Assembly (NCBI GenBank): GCA_029168955.1
Contig: JAPDOI010000893.1
Coordinates: 128,501-192,500 of the forward strand
Source of the DNA: Aplectana chamaeleonis
Lineage: Eukaryota > Nematoda > Chromadorea > Rhabditida > Cosmocercidae
Length of the DNA stretch: 64,000 nucleotides
Direction: 5' to 3'
Below, piece by piece: positions 1 to 64,000 of this stretch. The notes beneath the pieces are model-generated. The model was not told the DNA's origin. It did not search any database and saw nothing but the letters and a program-made list of their open reading frames with translations. The position numbers were made by a program, and so were the translations under genes. The stretch's first letter is position 1. Each line of letters starts with the position of its first letter.

Positions 1-621
1 CGTAATCTAGAGTTTTTTATACCATAGGTTGCAGGTTAATCAAGTATTCGTTTTCTTACTGTTAGTCAAAATCTTTGTAAACCCACAGACGCGAAGGCTC
101 ATCAGAAATATCTTTATCATCACGACATTGATAGTGAATAGGTCTGCTTAAAACTTATCTAATACGGGACTTGAATCATTCTGAAATCCGTGGGTAACGA
201 GTCCCAAGGGCTATGAGATGTCTCACATGGTGCGATTTTCCAAAAAACGTGAATCTCACTTCAGTAGTAAACAAACAATCGTCTTATATATCGGAGCTGC
301 AATCGCTCACGAGCATCCCCATCCGTCATTGAAAGCCTCACCCAACTCCGTGGTCAGACCACTTTTTCTTCTGAAAGGTGTCTGATAGAAGTCTCGCCGC
401 TAATGTAACACTGCAACAATTAATTAAGGATTTATTAGGTCGGAATTGTGGTTGATTTTCTACTCGGCTTGTCTGTTCCTCAAGACGGAAGCCTCTCCTT
501 TTTGTACCCTGTGAGTTTTGTCGACTTGCTCTGTTTTTTGATGGAGACAGTTGACATTATTTTGTTGTAGCTCAAACAGCACTTCACTCTTCTTCTTTCT
601 TTATCGTCTTCGCTGATGTAT
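1..621. other. 5' flank, no gene recognised
   Basis: AT-rich sequence without a recognisable coding region, RNA gene or repeat shared elsewhere in the window. Confidence 0.5.
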
Positions 622-1100
622 GTACAATACCGCGCGAATTTTTTGCAAAAAAAAGCGTTTTGCGGCATTTTTTGCGCTCACAAAGCTCCGCATCGCTATA
701 ACTAGCTTCAAAGTAGTCCGATTTGAAGTTGGAATTCATTTCTGAATTGCCGTCATTGAGTGCACCACGATAGTGTTACAAAATGGTAGATTCAACTCCA
801 GAAGTTCATAGAAAATTGCATAATTGCATCTCACTATGAACTGATCAAACGGTCATGATTGCAGACATCTGTCATTTTTTTGACCTGTGGTCAATGTGAA
901 TTTTAAAAAGAAAAACGCATTTTTCAACAAAACCGGAGTTCAAAAGACGTTCTACACATATCGCTGCATTCGCCTAGCTGAGAGGAACACGAAAACTCCC
1001 TGAAAATATAATTTTGTCAAATTTCAAGTGAGTTATGGCGATGCAGCGCTTTGTGAGCACAAAAAACGCCGTTCTTGCAAAAAACATGCGCGGTACTGTA
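622..1100. mobile_element. Terminal-inverted-repeat MITE, copy 1
   Basis: About 480 bp. The left end is TACAATACCGCGCG and the right end GCGCGGTACTGTA. Both arms carry inverted copies of GTTATGGCGATG...GCGCTTTGTGAGC. A second, diverged copy lies at 45781-46278. TA at the outer ends fits a Tc1/mariner-type non-autonomous element (inference). There is no coding capacity. Confidence 0.75.
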
Positions 1101-1121
1101 TATGTTGTCCGCTTCAGAAGG

Positions 1122-1589
1122 TACAGTCTACCGCAATGTTAAAAGGTGATGGTGCGGTTGCGGTCGATACATTAACTCTACGGTGGGAAACCTGGCGCTT
1201 TGCCAGCTTTAGTCATCGATCGACAGCACAGCTTCTGGTAGGGTCACGGTTTTTATTCTTTTTTTACGCTTGTTTCTGATTTGTTTTTGTTTCTGGCTCT
1301 TTTACTATTGCGAATAGGGGCTTTTCTCTGGGTTTTTTCAATTCTTTTTTGAAATTGAAAAAATGGCAAATTCTCCTCACGCACTAAGAAAGGCATTACG
1401 CAACACTTAAAGGGTCAGAAACAAAAATAAAGCAGAAACATGCATGAAAAAAAAAGAAAAACCGTAACTCACCCAGAATATCGGCTATGCAGTCGATCGA
1501 TGACGAAATGTGGCTAAGCGCCAGGTTTACCACCGTAGTGTTAGTGTATCGACCGTCACCATCACCTTTTAACATTGCTGTAAACTGTA
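1122..1589. mobile_element. TACAGT inverted-repeat element
   Basis: The left arm starts TACAGTCTACCGCAATG and contains AAAAGGTGATGGTGCGG. The right arm ends in the inverse, CATTGCTGTAAACTGTA, through CCGTCACCATCACCTTTT. Arms of about 110 bp flank a unique middle. It is related to the compact palindrome at 42545-42785, which has the same arms. TA-type ends suggest a Tc1/mariner MITE. Confidence 0.8.
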
Positions 1590-4500
1590 GACATTATAAG
1601 AAACAATAGAAAAAACACAAACACCAAAGAAAGCTCATGACAATTTAACCGTGAAGGGACAATAGTCGAAACTTAGCTGAAAAGGGAAGTTGCTCATTTG
1701 AGAAGTTTAGTTTCGAAGAGCTCTGCAATAGGAGTTGTCTTTGGGAAGCCCACAAAGGATGTTTTCAGAATTTACCCGTTGCCTAATGGTAATGACTCCA
1801 TAACTTTTCCACTTGTCAGTTATTTATCACTAAACTAGTCGGAATTTTAAAGGCCATGTGTTGACCTTCCGTCAAATCTAGTTGATTCAATGGACGTATC
1901 CGCGGTGGTAGACTGTCGCTCGTGATAGAAACCACCACGGACCGGTGGTGTCGCGAATGTCGCACGCACGCCGCTAATGACCGCGTCTGGTCCATTCGCT
2001 CGACAAGATTTGGCGAAGAGCCCATACATCGTTTCTTTCCATGTGGTTTTCAGATCCTCTTGGCCACTACCCACCCGTTTGTGATGAAACATCATTGAGA
2101 GGGTGAAGGTTGGTTCCCCGGTGTTGTAGTGCTATCTTGATATCGTATTGTATGTTTCATTGTACATACAAAGTTTGATAATGGGCATATAGCTCGAAAC
2201 GTTGCCGAAATAAAAAAACGTCCAAACGAGATTCACCATAGGATTTGCAATACAAGAGGTGTCATCATAAAGCTAAGAGAATCATCTATTTTGCAAGAAA
2301 GTCGTTCCGTTTCAAGTAAACTTCACTAGTAAATAATTCTTGTCCTTTTTCAAAGCCGAATAGCTTTTTTCTCAAGTGGCCAAGATACTAAAGTTCCTAA
2401 TTTCTGTTTAAGGCTGACGTGAACTTGATCCACATGCTTTCATCTCGAGTCAATAAGCCTTTGAAGATATCATTGGTGCGCAATAAAAAGTTATTGTTGA
2501 TATCATAATGAGCCGAAAATTGAGTTTTTTGTCCTTTTGGAATCTTATATTTCTGACCCTTGAAAAATATTTAGTTAGTGACCAGCAAGCATGTAGGTGA
2601 TCGAAAAACAGGAAATTCGTAGCCTTCCCAGAAGCCAGTGGAAAACCCCTATAATCACTTTAATATGTTATCTTGTACAACTACATTTGTCAAAAAATGA
2701 CGGGCGAGAAACCCCATTAAAGCAGCACGGCTTTGCAGCCCTTTGGGCGGGAGCGCTGTTAATAGAAGTTGCTTTCCGGCCTAGAATTCACAACGATTTG
2801 CTCGGAATTGCAAAATTTTGCCGCAGAATTCTCTTTCCCACCACAATTTTTCTTTCAATTTTTTTCCGAGGTCATTTCCCACGGGAAGTTGTCTTCGTGA
2901 GGAAGTGCAAGCTGTTTTCTTAAAGTGCACATAAACGTCTTCCAATTAGCGAGTCAGCCGTCGAGGAAACATTGATTGTATTTTTTGGTGTTCCTCTGGA
3001 TTCTCCAAGACAAGCGCTCTTGTTTGGATAGCCAACAATCTATCATAATGAAAAAGTGCAAGGCTGTTGTACCCTAGAGATTTTTCACATCATCGTAAAA
3101 AGAAAACTCAAATCGTTGCGTGCCTTCCTATTACCGAAAAAAAAGCTGACTAGGACTGTTGAGGAAATTGCAGTTTTCCGGATGTACTTTTTTCTCGGCC
3201 CAAGGGATGGCGCTGCATAGCAAAGTCTTGGGGGTAGTAATGAGGTGGCGAATCGAAGCGGCTATTTGCAGTCGCCTAAATTCGTCGATTGCCTCCTTTG
3301 CACCTCTGCTCCTTCAGCTGCGGCTCCCAGCCAGTGTTCTTCTTCTGAATCAGTCTGAATGACTCCTTCAGTTGCGTTTCTTTTGATTTGTTAGTCTTGT
3401 TTGTCTCGGCTGGGCTCGGATCATTGAATTGTTTAGTTTCTGAAAGAACATTAGCTCAATTTCTTACCAACGTTTTCGTCAAAGTCAGAGCAAATCCGGA
3501 CGGTTTAGGGCTGAGTAATGAATGGCGCTGTCCGAAAAGTGGATTCTCATAAATTATGTGCCTTTATGGTACATGGAAAGCTGCCCGATTCCTCAAGGAT
3601 ACGATGTATCTCCCACAAGCCGAGGCGAAACAATTCGGCTGCTTATCCCCTCCTATAAAAGGCGCTATCACAATTTTATATTGCAAGGACCACTGTTTCC
3701 AACGTTTTTGTCATAATCGTGTAGATGAATCTATGCTCATTATCGGCACATTTCTCAGATCTCTTCATTCTTGTGTCATACTCGAAGTATCTTATTGATA
3801 TATTCTAAAATTTCCTGCGTTTCCTACACATGAACTAGGGGTTGGGGAGAGGGCTTTGGGTAGGTTCTTGAAAAGAAGATTGCCGGAAGAAGGAAAACAT
3901 TTTCACAGGAACTTATATTTTTGTTTTGCGGGAATCGACGAGAATAGCTTTTTCGAAAAAAAAAACAATGCCGCTCGCAGAATTGGAATTTTTAGTATGT
4001 AATCCAGTTTACAAAAGCAGTATGCTGTACATGAAAATCACATTCCGAACATTTTAATCTAAATTTAAACCCTCTAATGTACTACATATACTGTTGGATA
4101 GCCTTCCTTACCTGAGTATTAAATAACTTTTCAAATCTGAAACAGAGTTGAAGGCGGTGTTCACGTTGAAAAATTTTCTCGTTTTTTGGCGGAAACGTAA
4201 ACTTTTGGTCCTTCCAAGACGCGTAAGAACGGAAGTACGACGGAAAACGGTCAAGAAGAAGGTGGAAATCCCGCGGACCGTCCAACCCGTTGTATCGCCT
4301 ACTTCATATAACAGATGTCCACCGTTCGTTTCGCCAGATGAACAGTTGCCGAATTTCGAATGGTAAATTCTTGCATTCAAGCATGCGCATTGGCACACCA
4401 TAATTTTCAAGAGTTTTTGGTACAGGAAACAGAAATCATGGAAGTCTTTTATCTAAGAATTCCGAAGCTCAGAACCATTTGCATCGTTTGGCTTGAAGTT

Positions 4501-5141
4501 TTGCCCGCAGTGCACAAAACACACCAGCGGGCGTAAATAAATATTTAATAGGTTTTTTCAAACATTTTTTTCTCCGATATTCGAGAGTTTTATGGGGACT
4601 TTGCCCTATTATCCAATACTTCGTGAATTTGCCTACTCAAAAACATAGAAACGTAGAATACAGTTTTTTGTTATGAACACTGACTTTAACTCTCAAAGAA
4701 GTTGCTGAAAAAAAGGCGAGAAATTGAGCACCCGCGCCACTTCTGACCATATTATACGATTGTTAGTGTGTTGATTCTCTGATTATTCCTAATATATATG
4801 TAGATGCTTTGCTGTGAAGCCATTTCGAGATATTATTAGAAGTCCTATACATACATATTAAAGAGTTTCATAGCAAGCTAATATTCAGGAGTTATTTAGT
4901 GGACCAATATGTACGTAACATCACAGCGTAATAGTTCATCCGTGGCTGATCTTCTCGACCACAATTTTATCCAAGCTGCCCAACTTTAATGGGCTTTGCC
5001 CATTTTGCAGTTTTTCGCTTTCGTCTTTTAGAGAGTATACAAGTTTGTATTTCTAAAGATATACCCGTATACCTTTATCACCAAGGATCCTAGCGTTAGG
5101 AATGCCCCCGACTTTGTAGAAAGTAGAGTATTTCTCTTTAA
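1590..5141. other. 5' flank with old repeat debris
   Basis: No gene recognised. 1930-2030 resembles 17790-17880 (shared CGCNTGGTCCACTC-type core), an unnamed dispersed repeat. 2174-2200 holds a decayed Penelope-like ribozyme core (listed separately). 4148-4170 looks like a solo TTAA-MITE terminus (AAGGCGGTGTTCACG). No promoter can be assigned to the channel gene. Confidence 0.4.
2174..2200 (+). other. Decayed hammerhead-like core of a Penelope-like element
   Basis: TTGATAA, then GGGC-ATATA-GCTC (stem II with one G-U pair), then GAAAC, followed by GTTGCCGAAATAAAA. The downstream tail matches the GAAACGTTAGCCGAATAAAA tail of the Penelope-like copy at 35360, so this is probably a solo terminal fragment. 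The CTGANGA box is mutated at two positions. Confidence 0.45.
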
Positions 5142-5685
5142 TTAAAGGCAGTGGCCGCGATCGAATATGCGTGCCTTCTTTTCCTCTCTAAACCCTTTTC
5201 TGGGTTCAGAGCAGTAGGACCTGTAAGAAAAAATCGCGAAAAAACCGCTGTTTCGGGCCAAATTTCAAGCCTGAACTTTCTTGTCTTTTGATGGTGGACG
5301 AGCCCACTCCACATCATCGGCATCGATGATCTCTAGTATCAAGAACATCAGCTGGCTTGAAATTGAATTTCAATATATTTATGTACTCATCTAGTCAGAA
5401 ACATTGACTGGAGTGCTTGCTCTCATTGTTTAACTGTTTTTATTAGGTAAATTTGCATTTATTTCTTCCTCTGAATTTCGATGATTTTTGACTGCTCGGA
5501 ATGAGATTGCGATCTTTTTGTGCGGCGCTGTGCACGTGTGCGCGAACTGGCCCCTTTGGGCCTTAGAAACTCTAATTCTGTCCCGTTTTTCACCGCGCTA
5601 CTTCATAGTTTTTTAGCTGTTTTCGATCTAAGCTGATTTTTGTGGTTTTTTCGATAACGTTTTTCACCGTGACCACTGTCTTTAA
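5142..5685. mobile_element. TTAA MITE, family B
   Basis: About 545 bp. It starts TTAAAGGCAGTGGCCGCGAT and ends ATCGTGACCACTGCCTTTAA-like (here ACCGTGACCACTGTCTTTAA). Full-length relatives lie at 38466-39016, 58575-59124 and, inverted, 49234-49776. TTAA at both ends suggests piggyBac-type target choice. Non-coding. Confidence 0.85.
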
Positions 5686-6924
5686 TTGCCTCTGCGACAT
5701 TCCTACTGCTGCGAAGTATAAATCGGGACCCATGGCCATCGTCTTTATTTCTGGAGTGTTCTGGGTCTTTTCAAAAGTTACAGATAGTCGTCAAACTTTT
5801 AGTGTCGGGACAGCTCATAAGAATAGTCTTTTTTCGAACATGCGAGTCTCGAAAGAGTTTTTGATGACAAAGCTTTATAGAAATTCATAGAATTCTTCGA
5901 TGTCGCCTGAATGTTTCTGAACAGATATGCAGTATATAGGTTTTACTTAATACCAAAACACCTACATAGTTTTGTAAAGAAAAACCAGACATAGTCAAAT
6001 CGTGTTTTTAAGCTCTTGTGAACCAAGGTGGCCACATACTACATATTTCCGCAGTTTTTGCACAGTTTGGCCTGTGTTATAGATCGCTCAGAAGAAAATC
6101 TTCGGTTTTATAAGATGAAATGATTAGATTTTCAAATCAGCTCCATTTCCATTGTTACTCGAGTCAGTAAGATAATGTACATTTTTCACCTTTTACTTTA
6201 TCATCCCGAAAATCGAAAAAATGCATACTAAGGAAAGCAACTACACTATCTTGGCAAATAACAAAAAATTTAAGTGACGGTCGTAATGTTTTGCAGCCGC
6301 AAGAGAGGCAGGGGATGCTTCGTGTTACGCGCGTTGCTTCTCCCCCGTTCGTCCAATCGCGCGCGCCACTCATTCCCCTTTCCCCGCCTCCCTTGAGGCT
6401 GAAATACATTACTACCATCACCCAAATAATTCCCTCTCGAATGGTCTCCAAAGTGTCGGCAAAATTTGTAAAATCGAATGGGAATTTTATGATTGAAGAA
6501 AATCATCGGAGTTTATTCCCCAACCCAACTCAACCTTTTGAAGATTTTTTCTTTGGTTGGAGTCACGATTGCTTCAGAAGTTCTTCTGCAATTTGTGTAT
6601 TTCTATTTCGATTTGCAATCGTACCAAAGTTTCTAAGAGGCTTTTTATGGAAAAAGGCTAGATGAGCAACTCAAATCTCCACCTTTTCCGACCCTACAAC
6701 CATTTTCAGGCGGCCATTGTTTTATGAACCAACTTTGTTAATCATCTCAGCCCCTGGCCCTCATCGTTTGACTGGACATGAAAAATCGAATGTGATTTCC
6801 GGCGCGCGCGATTCCTTTGAGTTTGCTCCACATGTTGACAGATTTCGAGCGAACCTAGATGCGTATGTACGCTAGATTAAATTTACTCTGATTGAGCGAA
6901 ATGAGAAATTTGTTTATTTTGCAG
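5686..6924. other. Region just upstream of nca exon 1
   Basis: No recognisable gene or repeat. This is where a promoter or a first non-coding exon would be expected, but no specific element can be pointed to. A GC-rich patch (GGCGCGCGCG) lies near 6800. Confidence 0.35.
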
Positions 6925-6953
6925 CGTGCAAGGCGGCTGCGTTGTCAGCGTCG

Positions 6954-63792
<56,839 letters not shown>

Positions 63793-64000
63793 TTAAAGGC
63801 ACAGTCCAACCTCAGAATCGCTCTTCTGTTTTTCTGCTTATCTTGAAAACGGTCCTACACTGATTCCAATGATGTCTCTGGAATCCTACAAGACTCCCTA
63901 GGAGCGAAGTTATGGCCCCTCAAAAATTTAGCTACAAAAGTATGGTGGACGAGTTGTCCGAGGCTTGTAACTTTCTTCATTTGCACCCGATGTATGCCAG
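63793..64000. mobile_element. TTAA MITE, family A, partial at window edge
   Basis: TTAAAGGCACAGTCCAACCT, then the family A interior (TGGTGGACGAGTTGTCCGAG). It runs off the window after about 208 bp. Confidence 0.85.

Overview
The window is nematode genomic DNA, most likely from a clade V strongylid such as a hookworm. The grounds are one worm-type ion-channel gene with TTTCAG-type splice acceptors, very small introns beside multi-kilobase ones, and intronic sequence packed with nematode-style palindromic and TTAA-flanked elements. The genus is inferred, not proven. No prokaryotic gene, operon, rRNA or CRISPR array is visible.

The only host gene I can support is the plus-strand NALCN/NCA sodium-leak channel (C. 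elegans nca-1/nca-2, unc-77 locus family). Twenty-five exons are proposed between 6925 and 63348. They sum to 3192 coding bases (1064 codons) and end inside domain III, so the gene runs out of the window. Domain I lies in exons 2-9 (7165-19196), domain II in exons 11-16 (25100-26455), the II-III linker in exons 17-20 (26529-56714) and domain III from exon 21 (56774 on). The EEKE-type filter glutamates of domains I and II are visible in SQEGW and TQEGW motifs. Twenty-three exons rest on reading frame, splice sites and homology; exons 19 and 20 are less certain at their 5' ends. One intron uses a GC donor.

Almost all the rest is intron filled with mobile DNA. (i) An antisense RTE-type retrotransposon (59866-63130) is nearly whole but has three nonsense codons, a YAED active site and a 183-bp insertion with an 8-bp target duplication. 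(ii) There are CR1-like reverse transcriptase fragments at 11079-11960, 20940-22420 and 49786-49990. (iii) Three Penelope-like fragments with GIY-YIG endonuclease domains (13497-14384, 30310-31640, 34675-35420) each end in a hammerhead-ribozyme-like core, and a fourth, solo core lies at 2174-2200. (iv) A decayed hAT transposase gene (41120-44345, minus strand) is split by three nested MITEs. (v) A large set of TTAA-flanked MITEs (AAGGCAGTG termini) sometimes sits end to end, sharing the TTAA. (vi) TACAGT/TACAAT palindromes include a 781-bp fold-back. (vii) Other elements are hAT MITEs, tRNA-like palindromes, a GC-rich short repeat family, a (TA)n tract of about 190 bp and a degenerate tandem array whose units look like exon-intron modules.

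The elements do not form a pathway with the channel. The relationship is host gene and intronic load: exons stay in compact clusters (16.5-17.4, 25.1-26.6 and 56.5-58.1 kb) and the mobile DNA piles into the introns of 9.1, 5.7, 22.6, 5.6 and 5.2 kb.
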